Assembly (NCBI GenBank): GCA_001701135.1
Contig: DAAN01000016.1
Location: forward strand, 1 to 46,393
Origin: Bacteroidales bacterium H3
GTDB lineage: Bacteria > Bacteroidota > Bacteroidia > Bacteroidales > Muribaculaceae
Reading direction: 5' to 3'
Length of the DNA: 46,393 nt
Part shown: one piece after another, positions 8,718 to 18,308 of the stretch
Numbering within the stretch: the first letter of the stretch is position 1
Layout of the letters: every line of letters starts with the position of its first letter
Notes under the pieces: generated by a model
Seen by the model: only the letters and a program-made list of their open reading frames with translations
Database searches by the model: none
What the model was told of the DNA's origin: nothing
Program-made: the position numbers and the translations under genes

Positions 8718-8837
8718 CGGTAAATACTTATAAATGTTAAGTTTTTTTTCACAAAAAAAATTAAAACTCCGGTCGCCGCCTCTCCGCGGCACACCTTACA
8801 ATATAACACTTCTCCACAGCGTTATGTTCCCTTGTGT

Positions 8838-9824
8838 TTATTTCTTTGCTGCTTTGGCATTTAGAGCCTTGATGGTATCGAGATAGGCGTGTTCTACCGG
8901 CGAAAGCTCACGTATCTGGAATTTCCGGTATTCTTCACGCGCTTTATCCATAGCCTGCTGGTGGCTGACGGTGCCGGGTCCGTTGAGCAGAGCCTCGCCT
9001 GTGGAGGAGAGAATGGTGTCGAGTTGCCGCACATAATCGCTCATGTACACAGGGCGGCGTTTCATTGCCTGAATCTCGGCAAAATCGAAATAACCCGAAA
9101 CGAGATTATTCAAAATTTTCAATTCGTTTTCGCTCAGATAATTCTTGGCGATCTGCGCATCGCGAAGTGTGGGATGATCACCCTTGAACGAAGTGAGACC
9201 CATCATCGGGGCATCGGCATCGGCGCGTTTGAAAATCAACTCCGAGGCAGTGTGGCCATGCGCGGCGAAATGGAGTTTGTTTTGAACAATCTTGAAGAAC
9301 TTGACGGAGGTTTCCGAGCGGGGATCATAATCTACGGCGGTGGCATATAAATCGAGAACCTGCCGATACATCACCTTTTCCGACGAGCGGATATCGCGAA
9401 TGCGGTCGAGCAGTTCGTGCCAATAGGCTCCTCCGCCATTGCCCTTAATTCGCTCGTCATCAATGGTGAATCCCTTGATTATATATTCCTTAAGTCGCTC
9501 GGTGGCCCATCGGCGGAAGTGGGTGGCGATTACCGAACGTATCCTGTAGCCCAGCGAAATAATCATATCGAGGTTGTAGAACGTCACATTATAGGATTTG
9601 CCGTCAGCCGCAGTTGTTCGGAATTTCCGAACAACTGACTCTTTGTCAAGTTCGGCATCTTCAAAAATATGCTTAATGTGCTCGCTTACATTTGCTTTAC
9701 TGGTGGCATATAACTCGCAAAGTTGCTGTTGCGACAGCCACACGGTCTCGCCGGTGAATTTCACTTCAATGCGGGTTCCGCCGTCAGCGCCGCTATAGAT
9801 GATTATTTCGTTCTGATCTTCCAT
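8838..9824 (-). CDS. RhuM family virulence-type protein
   Basis: A 328-residue protein of the virulence RhuM family (found in Salmonella pathogenicity islands and in many accessory regions); its biochemical role is not established. Recognisable stretches are WLSQQQLCELYATSKANVSEHI (helix-turn-helix-like, about residues 28-49), FYNLDMIISLGYRIRS and RRWATERLKEYIIKGF, all typical of the family N-terminus. The start at 9824 fits the family and is followed by MEDQNEIIIYSG; a longer frame runs into the rlmN region and is implausible. The gene stands alone between the FKBP unit and rlmN, with no restriction subunit or antitoxin beside it. Confidence 0.85.
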   Translation of the reverse strand: MEDQNEIIIYSGADGGTRIEVKFTGETVWLSQQQLCELYATSKANVSEHIKHIFEDAELDKESVVRKFRTTAADGKSYNVTFYNLDMIISLGYRIRSVIATHFRRWATERLKEYIIKGFTIDDERIKGNGGGAYWHELLDRIRDIRSSEKVMYRQVLDLYATAVDYDPRSETSVKFFKIVQNKLHFAAHGHTASELIFKRADADAPMMGLTSFKGDHPTLRDAQIAKNYLSENELKILNNLVSGYFDFAEIQAMKRRPVYMSDYVRQLDTILSSTGEALLNGPGTVSHQQAMDKAREEYRKFQIRELSPVEHAYLDTIKALNAKAAKK

Positions 9825-9957
9825 CACTACAAAATTAACGAATTTTTTTGATTTTAAAAACCCTATGAATAGGAATGTGGGGAGAAATTTTTGCGGGTGG
9901 GGCGCGGATGTTTCAGGAAATTGTGGTAAATTTGTTGTTTGAATAGAAGTATACACG

Positions 9958-11019
9958 ATGGAATCCAATGTCAACATATCGGATAGCAGTGGCCGCAAGC
10001 CGCTGATAGGGCTTACACTGCAGGGACTCAGGGAGGTGGCCGCGCGGTGCGGCATGCCGGCTTTCGCCGCCAAGCAGATGGCACGCCGGCTCTATGTGAA
10101 CCGCACCGACAGCATCGCCGGCATGACCGAGCTGTCGAAAGCGGCCCGCGAAAAGCTTGAGGCGCACTATTGCGTGGGGCTTCATGCCCCTCTGGCCAGC
10201 AGCGAGAGTGCCGACGGCACGGTGAAATATCTCTTTCCGGGCGTAGGCGGTCGCAATGTTGAGGCTGTCTATATCCCCGACGGCGACCGCGCCACGCTGT
10301 GCGTGTCGTCGCAGGCCGGGTGCAAGATGAACTGTTCGTTCTGCATGACAGGCCGACAGGGATTCCATGGCAATCTCTCCGCCGCCGACATCATCAATCA
10401 GGTGCTCTCGGTGCCCGCGAGCGAAACGCTTACCAATCTGGTATTCATGGGCATGGGCGAACCGATGGACAATCTGCCCGCCGTGCTCGACGCAATCGAG
10501 GTGCTGACTGCCCCGTGGGGCATGGCCTGGAGCCCGAAGCGCATCACCGTAAGCTCGATAGGCAAGCTGCGCGAACTCAAGACACTCATAGAGACGACGC
10601 GCGTGCACATCGCCATCTCGCTCCATTCTCCATATCCGGGCGAGCGCGCCCGGCTCATGCCGGTGGAAAAGGCCTACCCGCTGTCGGCCGTCATCGAATT
10701 GCTGAGAAATTACGACTTCGCCCACCAGCGGCGTCTGTCGTTTGAATATATAATGTTCCGCGGCGTCAACGACGATGCCCGCCATGCCCGCGAGCTGGCA
10801 AAGGTACTCCGCGGTCTCGACTGCCGCGTAAATCTAATCCGTTTTCACGCTATCCCCGGCAGCCCGCTGCTCCCATGCTCCACGGCGCAGATGGAGCGGT
10901 TTCGCGACCAGCTGAATGCCGACGGCATCACGGCCACTATCCGTGCCTCGCGCGGCGAGGACATCATGGCCGCCTGCGGCATGCTTGCCGGCAAGGAGGG
11001 TGAAAACAAAGAGCTTTAA
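9958..11019 (+). CDS. rlmN: 23S rRNA (adenine-C2)-methyltransferase RlmN
   Basis: A 353-residue radical-SAM enzyme that methylates C2 of A2503 in 23S rRNA; RlmN enzymes also act on tRNA A37. The iron-sulfur motif CxxxCxxC lies at C122, C126 and C129 (GCKMNCSFCMTG). The second catalytic cysteine is C340 in EDIMAACGM, the position equivalent to the methylated cysteine of RlmN. GMGEPMDN and the ISLHSP segment are also present. The gene begins a plus-strand run with the two DUF1573 genes, the WYL regulator and pdxA, all separated by 12-62 nt. Confidence 0.95.
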   Translation: MESNVNISDSSGRKPLIGLTLQGLREVAARCGMPAFAAKQMARRLYVNRTDSIAGMTELSKAAREKLEAHYCVGLHAPLASSESADGTVKYLFPGVGGRNVEAVYIPDGDRATLCVSSQAGCKMNCSFCMTGRQGFHGNLSAADIINQVLSVPASETLTNLVFMGMGEPMDNLPAVLDAIEVLTAPWGMAWSPKRITVSSIGKLRELKTLIETTRVHIAISLHSPYPGERARLMPVEKAYPLSAVIELLRNYDFAHQRRLSFEYIMFRGVNDDARHARELAKVLRGLDCRVNLIRFHAIPGSPLLPCSTAQMERFRDQLNADGITATIRASRGEDIMAACGMLAGKEGENKEL

Positions 11020-11031
11020 ATCCGGTCAATT

Positions 11032-11442
11032 ATGAAACTTAAGATTGTTTTCCTTACAGTGCTTATGCTCCTGGGGTGTGTCACCGCCGGAGCCGAAAAG
11101 AAGGAGAATGCGGGCAAGCCCTGCATGGAGTTTCCCGTCATGGTCTGGGACTTCGGCACCATCGAGGAGAGCCGCGGTCCGGTAAGCCACTCGTTTGAGG
11201 TGATCAACAGCGGCGATGCCCCCCTCGTCATCCTCAACGCCTCGGCGTCGTGTGGCTGCACCCGTCCCGAATATCCCAAAAAGCCAATTCAGGCAGGGAA
11301 GAAAGACCGTATAAAAGTCACCTACAACCCTGCTGGTCGCCCCGGCGAGTTTACCAAGAATGTGACCGTGCGTTCCAACGATAAACGTCACAAGCGCGTG
11401 ACCCTGAAAATCAAGGGGTTTGTCAATCCCGCCAAGAAATGA
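11032..11442 (+). CDS. Secreted DUF1573 protein (single domain)
   Basis: A 136-residue exported protein. A Sec signal peptide (residues 1 to about 20) is followed by one DUF1573 immunoglobulin-like domain with the hallmark SCGCTRPEYPKKPI and KVTYNPAGRPGEF. The function of DUF1573 is unknown; the domain is common in Bacteroidetes envelope proteins. It begins 12 nt after rlmN. The next gene encodes a related, longer protein with the same motif, so the two probably arose by duplication. Confidence 0.88.
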   Translation: MKLKIVFLTVLMLLGCVTAGAEKKENAGKPCMEFPVMVWDFGTIEESRGPVSHSFEVINSGDAPLVILNASASCGCTRPEYPKKPIQAGKKDRIKVTYNPAGRPGEFTKNVTVRSNDKRHKRVTLKIKGFVNPAKK

Positions 11443-11492
11443 TGCCGCGGCCGTCACAACCCGGTTGATATAACTATTCTGAAAAGTATCAA

Positions 11493-12563
11493 ATGAAATC
11501 TACCCATATAGTTGCCGCGCTCTGCGCTCTCTTTGCACTGGCAGGGCTGACCGCCCGCGCCGACGTGCGCTGGGTGCAGACGGTGTGGAATTTCGGAGCC
11601 TTCGACGAGGAGGATGGCAAAGTATCGGCGATTTTCCGCTTTATCAACGAGGGAGACAGGCCTGTGAGCATATCCACCGTGTCGTCGTCGTGTGGCTGCA
11701 CCGTGCCTGAATATTCCCGTGAGCCTGTTGCTCCCGGCGCCGACGGTGAAGTCACGGCCGTGTTCAACCCCTATGGACGTCCGGGCCGCTTCTCCAAATA
11801 TCTCCGCGTGAAGATGAGCGACGGAAAGTTGCACGAGCTGAAAGTGGAGGGTGTGGTCATCGGCGCCCGCAACACCGTGAGGTCGCGTTTCCCCGTAGCG
11901 GATGGACCCTTGAACCTGCGCAGCAAAATGATAACCTTCGGTTCAGTGAAACGCGGCAGCCTGAAATCGCAATATATCGAGGTGTACAATTCCTCCGACC
12001 GGCCCGTGGCTCCCTCGTGGAGCAATGTGCCGCCATTTCTGCGCGTCACTGCCGCCCACGACACCGTGCCGCCGGGCGAGCAGGGGGTCTACTCCTTTGT
12101 TTTCGCTCCCCGCAACGACACCCCCTACGGACTCGTCACCGATTCCATCCGGTTTGACGTGCCCGGTCAGCCGCCGCTCAGCATCGAGATTGCGGCCATC
12201 GTGGAGGAGGATTTCTCAAAGCTCACCGAGAAGCAACGGCGCAACGCTCCAGTGGCCTCGCTGTCGGAGACAACCCTCGACTTCGGCTCTTTTTCGCCCG
12301 ATGCAGGCGCTATAAGCCGCACCTTCAAAATCACCAACCGCGGCAATGACCCTCTGCTGCTACGCAGGATCTACACCGCCGACTCCGGATTCACCATAGA
12401 TGTTTCCGCCGATAAAGTGAAGAAAGGGAAATCCGCTACCGTCACTGTCACATTCGACCCCTCTCATTTCAAGGCGCCTCTGCTCAACGGCCGTCTGCTG
12501 GTAATCACCAACGACCCGTCGGAACAGATGACCGCCGTGCGCCTCGTAGGCACGCCGCAATAA
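11493..12563 (+). CDS. Secreted DUF1573 protein (multi-domain)
   Basis: A 356-residue exported protein with a signal peptide (cleavage near ARA). Its first domain is a DUF1573 with SSCGCTVPEYSREPV and VFNPYGRPGRFSKY, closely matching the preceding gene. A middle beta-rich segment, also seen in other ASH/DUF1573-type proteins, follows. A second related domain near residues 255-356 (TTLDFGSFSP, ITNRGNDPL, VTFDPSHF) lacks the CGC motif. It may act in the periplasm or at the cell surface; no enzyme motif is visible. Confidence 0.87.
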   Translation: MKSTHIVAALCALFALAGLTARADVRWVQTVWNFGAFDEEDGKVSAIFRFINEGDRPVSISTVSSSCGCTVPEYSREPVAPGADGEVTAVFNPYGRPGRFSKYLRVKMSDGKLHELKVEGVVIGARNTVRSRFPVADGPLNLRSKMITFGSVKRGSLKSQYIEVYNSSDRPVAPSWSNVPPFLRVTAAHDTVPPGEQGVYSFVFAPRNDTPYGLVTDSIRFDVPGQPPLSIEIAAIVEEDFSKLTEKQRRNAPVASLSETTLDFGSFSPDAGAISRTFKITNRGNDPLLLRRIYTADSGFTIDVSADKVKKGKSATVTVTFDPSHFKAPLLNGRLLVITNDPSEQMTAVRLVGTPQ

Positions 12564-12625
12564 CCCTCCCGCGCGATACCACCCTCGTGCAATAACCAAT
12601 CACAGCCAATCACACATTCCCGCCC

Positions 12626-13525
12626 ATGGCACGCGACCTACTCAACCGGTATATCTGGATTGTCGACACCATCCGCCGATACGGACGCATCTCGCGCCGC
12701 GAACTCGACCGGCTGTGGTCGCTCTGTCCCTACGCCAACGGCGAGACCCGCATCCCGCGCCGCACGTTCTATAACTACCGTCAGGCCATCGAGGAACTTT
12801 TCTCCGTGTCGATAGCCTGCGACCCAGGCACCTACGAATATTATATAGAGGATGCCGAGGGACCGGCCGGAGAGCAGATCACCGACTGGCTGCTCAATGC
12901 CGAGGCCACCAGCAATGTGTTGCAAAGCTCGCGCGACATCGCCTCCCGGATTATGCTCGAGGAGGTGCCATCGGCGCGTCAGCATCTGTCGTCGATGATG
13001 GAGGCCGTGCGCGACAGCCGTGCCGTGCTCTTCGACTATCATCCTTATTCGCGCGTCAACCCCAGCCGCGATGTGGAGATCGAGCCATGGTTTCTGCGCA
13101 TCTACCGCCAGATATGGTATGTGACCGGGCGCGAGGTATCGTCGGGGCGCGACAAAACCTATGCACTCGACCGCATCAGCAATCTGCGCATCCTCGACCG
13201 CCGGTTTGATCTCCCCGACAACGCCGACCCGCACACCTATTTCCGCGACTATTACGGAATAATGGTGAACCAGGCCGAGGCGCGCACAGTGGTGTTGCGC
13301 GTGCAGGCCCGTCAGGCCAAATATCTGAGAGCGCTCCCTCTGCATCCCTCGCAGCGCGAGGAGGTCAACGACGGCTATTCGCGTTTCACCTATCGTCTCT
13401 GTCTCACCGGCGACCTTGTGTCGGAAATCATTTCGATGGGCTCCGACGTGGTGGTGGAATCGCCCAAAGAACTGCGTGCGATGGTGGTGACGCGCCTTCG
13501 CGACACCATCGCCAACTATCCCTGA
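12626..13525 (+). CDS. WYL domain transcriptional regulator
   Basis: A 299-residue regulator. The N-terminal part (about residues 1-90) is a winged-helix-like region, and the WYL domain begins near residue 130 (RAVLFDYHPYSR) with the core EPWFLRIYRQIWYVTGR and YALDRISNL. A C-terminal WCX-like extension follows. WYL proteins sense nucleic-acid or nucleotide ligands and often control DNA-damage or defence genes. The neighbours here are housekeeping (rlmN, pdxA), so its target is not evident from context. Confidence 0.9.
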   Translation: MARDLLNRYIWIVDTIRRYGRISRRELDRLWSLCPYANGETRIPRRTFYNYRQAIEELFSVSIACDPGTYEYYIEDAEGPAGEQITDWLLNAEATSNVLQSSRDIASRIMLEEVPSARQHLSSMMEAVRDSRAVLFDYHPYSRVNPSRDVEIEPWFLRIYRQIWYVTGREVSSGRDKTYALDRISNLRILDRRFDLPDNADPHTYFRDYYGIMVNQAEARTVVLRVQARQAKYLRALPLHPSQREEVNDGYSRFTYRLCLTGDLVSEIISMGSDVVVESPKELRAMVVTRLRDTIANYP

Positions 13526-13555
13526 ATATCAACGATTAACCCCAAGATATAGACT

Positions 13556-14644
13556 ATGTCAGACAAAATAAAGGTGGGTATCACCCACGGCGACTACAAC
13601 GGCATCGGCTACGAGCTGATACTGAAAATACTCGACGACGGCCGTCTGGCCGAACTCTGCACCCCCGTGATCTACGGCTCGGCCAAGATCGCCGCCAACT
13701 ACCGCAAGCAGCTCGGTCTGCAGGGTCAGCAGCTGCAGCAGGTGAAAAGTGCCGACCAGGCAGCCGACAACCAGGCAAGCATCATTAATGTAATAGGCGA
13801 GGATGCCAAGGTGGAAACCGGAAATGCCTCCCGGGAAGCGGGCAAAGCGGCGTTCGACGCACTCGAACGTGCCGTGGCCGATTTGCGCGAGGGAAAGATC
13901 GATGTTCTGGTCACCGCTCCCATCAACAAGGCCACCATCCACAGTGAGCTGTTCCCCTTCCCCGGCCACACCGAATATCTCGAAACCTCGCTCGGCGAAG
14001 GCTCAAAGGCCTTGATGATACTTTTCAGCGGCGATCTGCGAGTGGCGCTCGTCACCATCCATGTCCCGGTCAGCAAGGTTGCCGAGCAACTCACCACCGA
14101 GGCTATCGTAGAGAAAATCAAGCAGTTCGACGCATCGCTCAACAAGGATTTCAACATTGTGAAGCCGCGCATCGCAGTGCTCTCTCTCAATCCCCATTCA
14201 GGCGACAACGGTCTCATCGGCAACGAAGAGAAGGAGATAATCATACCCGCCATAGAAGAGGCCCGTGCACAGAAAATCCACGCTTTCGGTCCCTATGCCG
14301 CCGACGGCTTTTTCGGTTCGGGCAACTATAAGAAATTTGACGGCGTCCTTGCCATGTATCACGACCAGGGTCTGGCTCCCTTCAAGGCGCTGGCAGGCAC
14401 CGGCGGCGTGAATTTCACCGCCGGACTCCCCATCGTGCGCACCTCGCCCGACCACGGTACCGGCTATGACATCGCCGGCCAGAACCTTGCCGACCCCGAG
14501 TCGATGCGTCAGGCCATCTACGCGGCCATCGACATCCACCGCAACCGTCGGCTCTGGGCCGAGCGCACCGCCAATCCCCTGCGCAGGCAGTATGTCGACA
14601 AGTCGAAAGACAACGTAGTCCTCGACCTCACCAAAGATAAATAG
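13556..14644 (+). CDS. pdxA: 4-hydroxythreonine-4-phosphate dehydrogenase
   Basis: A 362-residue PdxA enzyme of the DXP-dependent pyridoxal phosphate pathway; it oxidises 4-phosphohydroxy-L-threonine using NAD. The sequence opens with KVGITHGDYNGIGYEL (family form GDPxGIG), and contains VTAPINKATI, FPGHTEYLE with a metal-binding histidine, VLSLNPHSGDNG, MYHDQGLAPFKAL and TSPDHGTGYDIAG, all family signatures. The length is slightly above the usual 330 residues because of an insertion near residues 55-90. It closes the rlmN run and is followed by an inverted repeat. Confidence 0.95.
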   Translation: MSDKIKVGITHGDYNGIGYELILKILDDGRLAELCTPVIYGSAKIAANYRKQLGLQGQQLQQVKSADQAADNQASIINVIGEDAKVETGNASREAGKAAFDALERAVADLREGKIDVLVTAPINKATIHSELFPFPGHTEYLETSLGEGSKALMILFSGDLRVALVTIHVPVSKVAEQLTTEAIVEKIKQFDASLNKDFNIVKPRIAVLSLNPHSGDNGLIGNEEKEIIIPAIEEARAQKIHAFGPYAADGFFGSGNYKKFDGVLAMYHDQGLAPFKALAGTGGVNFTAGLPIVRTSPDHGTGYDIAGQNLADPESMRQAIYAAIDIHRNRRLWAERTANPLRRQYVDKSKDNVVLDLTKDK

Positions 14645-14708
14645 GGGTGTGTCATAATGGCTCCTACCATCTGAACCATTCTGACAACACCCTCCCATCC
14701 GGGTATAA

Positions 14709-14743
14709 TTAGCGCTGTGTCAAAATGCTTGACACAGCGCTAA
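14709..14743. terminator. Perfect 15-bp inverted repeat between convergent genes
   Basis: TTAGCGCTGTGTCAA and its exact complement flank a five-base loop, in the gap between pdxA and the convergent helicase gene. It is probably a bidirectional terminator, although the flanks have no long T run. Confidence 0.6.
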
Positions 14744-14772
14744 CAAAGTTTGGGACAGGCTGGCCGCAGCGG

Positions 14773-16224
14773 TCAGTTGACACGGCAGGCGGGCGCGAGA
14801 AGCGAGAGCCTGTCGGTGGCACGGGTGACAGAGGTGTAGAGCCACCGGTAGAAGTCGGTGGTGCGGTATGCCTCCGGGGGGATGTAGCCCATGTCGACAA
14901 ATACCGATTGCCACTGGCCTCCCTGGGCTTTGTGGCAGGTGACCGCGTAGGCAAACTTAACCTGGAGTGCGTTGAAATAGGGGCACTTCTTCAATGCCTC
15001 GCGCTGCGCTGTGACTGACCCGTCGGCGCACCCCGCCTCCAGGAGTGTGCGCCGTCCGATGGTCTCGATCTTCTCCCGAGGCAGACCCGCGGTGTCGGCC
15101 GTGAGTGAGTCGAGCACGATTTTGGCGGTGATGGATGTGGCGGATTCGGGGAGATATAGCTGCACGTCGGCAAAGAGCGTCATGTCGCGCGGTTCGGTGG
15201 AGAGGATTTCCTCCACAATGGCAATCTCGCCGTTGGCCAGAAATTCGGGCACGGGATTATCGGGCGTGTCGGAGGGGTCTTCGATGCGGCGCAGACGTTC
15301 GCGGCGCGTCCAATAATAGTTGTTTTTCGCCACAATCAGCCGGTCGCCTTTGCCGAGTATCTCCTCCCGGTCGAAAATCTGCCTGCGGATGGCGAGATTG
15401 AAGTCGACGGCGCGGCGGTTGGAGCGTGTAATCATTATGGTCTGCTCCTCGCCATATTCGGCAAACGACTGCCCCAGAGCATCTTCGAGATCTTCGGGCA
15501 GCACCACCTCCACATCGTCGTAGGGGGTGGCGGTGAGCTGCGGCTCGGGCAGCTGCGGCATGGCCATGGCCCGGCGCAGCCAGGTGGCGTTGGCAAGGAT
15601 GCCCGAGCGCGACGCCTGGCGCACTGTGCGCGTGATGATTGCGCGCATCACTTTCAACCCCATCTGTTTGAACACGGCAGCCGACATTGCAGGCGACTCC
15701 GAGCTGCCTACGGGGGGGAGCTGGGCGGTGTCGCCAAGGAGTATCAGCCGGCAGTTTGTGCCGGTGTAGACATACATCACAAGGTCGCGCAGCAGATCCA
15801 TGCCGCCATCGTTACCCTCGCCGATCATCGACGCCTCGTCGACGATGAAGATGGTGTTGACGTGCTGATTGCGGTTGATGCGCTGCCCCGAGGTAGATCC
15901 GTCGGCTGCGAACGACCCGGAAGTGTAGATTTTGCGGTGGATAGTGTAGGCGGGCAGCCCGGTGAAACCCGAGAGCACCTTGGCGGCGCGGCCCGTGGAG
16001 GCAAGAAGCACTGTGGGCACGTTCACTTTGGCCAGGGCGCGCACCAGAGCGCCCATCACCGAGGTCTTGCCCGTGCCGGCATAGCCGTTGAGGATGAACA
16101 CAGTGTCGGAGGGGATATCGCCCCGGCAGAAACGGGCCAGAGCGGCCGTGAGCTTGATCTGCTGGTCGGTAGGCTCGAAAGGCATTTCCTCGAGCACGAG
16201 CTGCCCGAAACCGAGAGTGTCCAA
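14773..16224 (-). CDS. RecD-like ATP-dependent DNA helicase
   Basis: A 483-residue superfamily 1B helicase. Walker A is GYAGTGKT at about residues 47-54, Walker B is IFIVDEAS at about 126-132, and LLGDTAQLPPV is the motif III region. The C-terminal UvrD-like part has YAVTCHKAQGGQW and SVTRATDRLSLL. It is shorter than RecD of RecBCD and has no RecB or RecC partner nearby, so it fits the stand-alone RecD-like/Dda-like group found in Bacteroidetes. It lies 46 nt downstream of cysS and may be cotranscribed. Confidence 0.9.
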   Translation of the reverse strand: MDTLGFGQLVLEEMPFEPTDQQIKLTAALARFCRGDIPSDTVFILNGYAGTGKTSVMGALVRALAKVNVPTVLLASTGRAAKVLSGFTGLPAYTIHRKIYTSGSFAADGSTSGQRINRNQHVNTIFIVDEASMIGEGNDGGMDLLRDLVMYVYTGTNCRLILLGDTAQLPPVGSSESPAMSAAVFKQMGLKVMRAIITRTVRQASRSGILANATWLRRAMAMPQLPEPQLTATPYDDVEVVLPEDLEDALGQSFAEYGEEQTIMITRSNRRAVDFNLAIRRQIFDREEILGKGDRLIVAKNNYYWTRRERLRRIEDPSDTPDNPVPEFLANGEIAIVEEILSTEPRDMTLFADVQLYLPESATSITAKIVLDSLTADTAGLPREKIETIGRRTLLEAGCADGSVTAQREALKKCPYFNALQVKFAYAVTCHKAQGGQWQSVFVDMGYIPPEAYRTTDFYRWLYTSVTRATDRLSLLAPACRVN

Positions 16225-16270
16225 TTTCAGAAAAGAATGGTTTTCGCTTATGTGGCGGTTCCCGCTGATA

Positions 16271-17755
16271 TTATTTTATCGACCACTCGGCGCCGTCGCG
16301 GGTGTCCTTCACGGCGAAACCGAGCTGAGCCATCCGGTCGCGGATGAGGTCGGATGTGGCCCAGTCTTTTTTTGCCTTCGCCTCGCCACGCACTTGCAGC
16401 AGCAGGTCCACGGCGCCGCGATAAGGTCCCATGTTCACACCGGCGCCCCCCTGCTGCTCGTCGACCAGCCCGAGGATGTCGGTCATGAAATCCTTGAAAA
16501 GGGCTTTGAGCGCCTCGATGTCGGCTTCGGTGGCGCGGGCGGCTCCGTCGTGAATCTTATTGACGAGCGACACGGCCTCGAACAGATGGGCGATGACGAT
16601 GGGGGTGTTGAGGTCGTCGTCGAGCGCTTCCCGGCATGCGTCGGCGATGCGGGCGATCTCGTCGGCCACGTCGCCGGATTCCGAGGGTTTCAGAGTGTCG
16701 AGGCGGCGCTGTCCCTGCATGAGTTTCTCCAGAGCTTTCTCCGACGCCTGAAGCGCCTCGTTGGAGAAATCGACCGTGGAGCGGTAGTGCGCCATGAGGA
16801 TAAACAGGCGGATGGTCATGGGGGAATAGGCCTTCTCCAGCTTGGGATGCGAGCCGGTGAAGAATTCGTCGAGGGTGATGAAGTTGCCCAGCGACTTACC
16901 CATCTTCTGCCCGTTGATGGTGATCATGTTGTTGTGCATCCAGTAGTGCACCGAATCCTTTCCGTTGCGCGCCACGGTCTGCGCTATCTCGCATTCGTGG
17001 TGGGGGAATTTGAGGTCGATGCCACCGCCGTGGATGTCGAATTCCTGCCCTAAGTATTTCTCGCTCATGGTGGAGCACTCGAGGTGCCAGCCGGGGAAGC
17101 CGTCGCTCCAGGGCGATGGCCACCGCATGATATGCTCGGGCGATGCTTTCTTCCAGAGAGCGAAGTCGGCGGGATTGCGTTTCTCGCTCTGCCCGTCGAG
17201 AGCGCGGGTCTCGCTGAGGAGCTCCTCGATGTTGCGCCCGGAGAGTTTGCCGTAGTGGTGGGCGGCATTGTATTTGGGCACATCGAAGTAGACCGACCCG
17301 TTGCTCTCGTAGGCAAACCCGGCGTCGAGGATGGCTTTCACATACTCGATCTGCTCGATGATATGCCCTGAGGCATGAGGCTCGATCGAGGGGGGGAGCA
17401 CGTTGAGGCGCTCCATGGCCGAGTGGTAGCGGTTGAGGTAGTACTGCACAACCTCCATAGGCTCGAGTTGCTCGAGCCTTGCCTTTTTGGCGATCTTGTC
17501 CTCTCCCTCGTCGGCGTCGTGCTCGAGATGGCCCACGTCGGTGATGTTGCGCACGTAGCGCACCTTGTAGCCCAGCCAGGTGAGGTAGCGGAAAAGGATG
17601 TCGAAGGTGATGGCGGGGCGGGCGTGCCCTAAATGGGCATCGCCGTAGACCGTCGGACCGCAGACATACATTCCCACCCTGCCCTCATGGATGGGACGGA
17701 AAAGCGATTTGATACGCGAGAGCGAGTTGTAGATCTGGAGATTGTTCGGTTTCAT
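16271..17755 (-). CDS. cysS: Cysteinyl-tRNA synthetase
   Basis: A 494-residue class I synthetase that charges tRNA-Cys. The zinc-binding C32 begins [14 protein letters not shown], which also contains the HIGH-type motif (residues 41-44). Further zinc ligands lie in WHLECSTMS and HHECE, and the KMSKS-type motif is KMGKSLGN at about residue 280. The C-terminal DALR-type region is present, so the gene looks intact. The start at 17755 lies downstream of the DUF3467 gene and a short tandem repeat. Confidence 0.95.
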   Translation of the reverse strand: MKPNNLQIYNSLSRIKSLFRPIHEGRVGMYVCGPTVYGDAHLGHARPAITFDILFRYLTWLGYKVRYVRNITDVGHLEHDADEGEDKIAKKARLEQLEPMEVVQYYLNRYHSAMERLNVLPPSIEPHASGHIIEQIEYVKAILDAGFAYESNGSVYFDVPKYNAAHHYGKLSGRNIEELLSETRALDGQSEKRNPADFALWKKASPEHIMRWPSPWSDGFPGWHLECSTMSEKYLGQEFDIHGGGIDLKFPHHECEIAQTVARNGKDSVHYWMHNNMITINGQKMGKSLGNFITLDEFFTGSHPKLEKAYSPMTIRLFILMAHYRSTVDFSNEALQASEKALEKLMQGQRRLDTLKPSESGDVADEIARIADACREALDDDLNTPIVIAHLFEAVSLVNKIHDGAARATEADIEALKALFKDFMTDILGLVDEQQGGAGVNMGPYRGAVDLLLQVRGEAKAKKDWATSDLIRDRMAQLGFAVKDTRDGAEWSIK

Positions 17756-17783
17756 AGATGCGGCAGGAATTTAACAGCCTGTG

Positions 17784-17831
17784 GAGTGGTTTGCCCTGGG
17801 AGTGGATTGCCCTGGGAGTGGATTGCCGGGC
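17784..17831. repeat. Three tandem copies of a 16-bp unit
   Basis: GAGTGGATTGCCCTGG is repeated three times head to tail. The first copy has one difference and the last diverges over its final bases. The array sits between the end of the DUF3467 gene and the start of cysS and is non-coding. Confidence 0.85.
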
Positions 17832-17832
17832 T

Positions 17833-18132
17833 TTAAGCCTTGAAGGGGGTGTCGGGGGCACCGTTGCGGGCCACCTTGCGTTCGATTTCGCCAAAGGTGT
17901 TCTCATACTTCTGGATGTTGTCGCGCAGGGCGAAGAGAAGGTTTTTGGCGTTTTCGGGAGTCATGATCACGCGAGTGTTCACACGGGCCTGAGGCATGTT
18001 GGGCGACACGGCAATGAAGTCGAGGAAGAATTCATTGGGGGTGTGTGCGATTACAGCCAGATTGGCGTAGTTGCCCGAAGCGATTTCGGGGGTCAGTTCG
18101 ATTTTGATTTCCTGTTGTTTGTTATCTGCCAT
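17833..18132 (-). CDS. DUF3467 domain protein
   Basis: A 99-residue cytoplasmic protein that matches the DUF3467 family across most of its length (IASGNYANLAVIAHTPNEFF, then VNTRVIMTPENAKNLLFALRDNI). The family is widespread and of unknown function. A well-formed minus-strand promoter lies about 72 nt upstream (18204-18234). The gene is 77 nt ahead of cysS on the same strand and may be transcribed with it. Confidence 0.88.
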   Translation of the reverse strand: MADNKQQEIKIELTPEIASGNYANLAVIAHTPNEFFLDFIAVSPNMPQARVNTRVIMTPENAKNLLFALRDNIQKYENTFGEIERKVARNGAPDTPFKA

Positions 18133-18203
18133 GACAGTATATTTTTATTAAAAAGGTTAACTTCGGTTGGAGTCTGATAGGTAGACTTCGGTTTTGTAGA
18201 ATG

Positions 18204-18234
18204 CAAAATTAGCAAATAAAATCCCAACTGCCAA
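18204..18234 (-). promoter_or_regulatory. Promoter of the DUF3467 gene
   Basis: On the minus strand TTG (18232-18234) is followed after exactly 20 nt by TAATTTTG (18204-18211), matching the Bacteroidetes -33/-7 promoter pattern. Confidence 0.6.
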
Positions 18235-18308
18235 CCTATCGCCGCTAAATAATCCAAAAAACTGAATAACGGATCAAAAGGTAACCGGTCAGAATCCCGA
18301 CCGATGGC

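Noticed and set aside
9825..10073. An upstream extension of the RhuM gene on the minus strand
   Set aside because: It would run antisense into the rlmN start and lacks any family similarity before the MEDQNE start.
16088..17053. A 321-residue plus-strand frame opposite cysS and its downstream gap
   Set aside because: It is a shadow of cysS; the opposite strand carries all synthetase motifs.
17784..17831. Tandem repeat considered as a CRISPR array
   Set aside because: The unit is 16 bp with no spacers and there are no cas genes.
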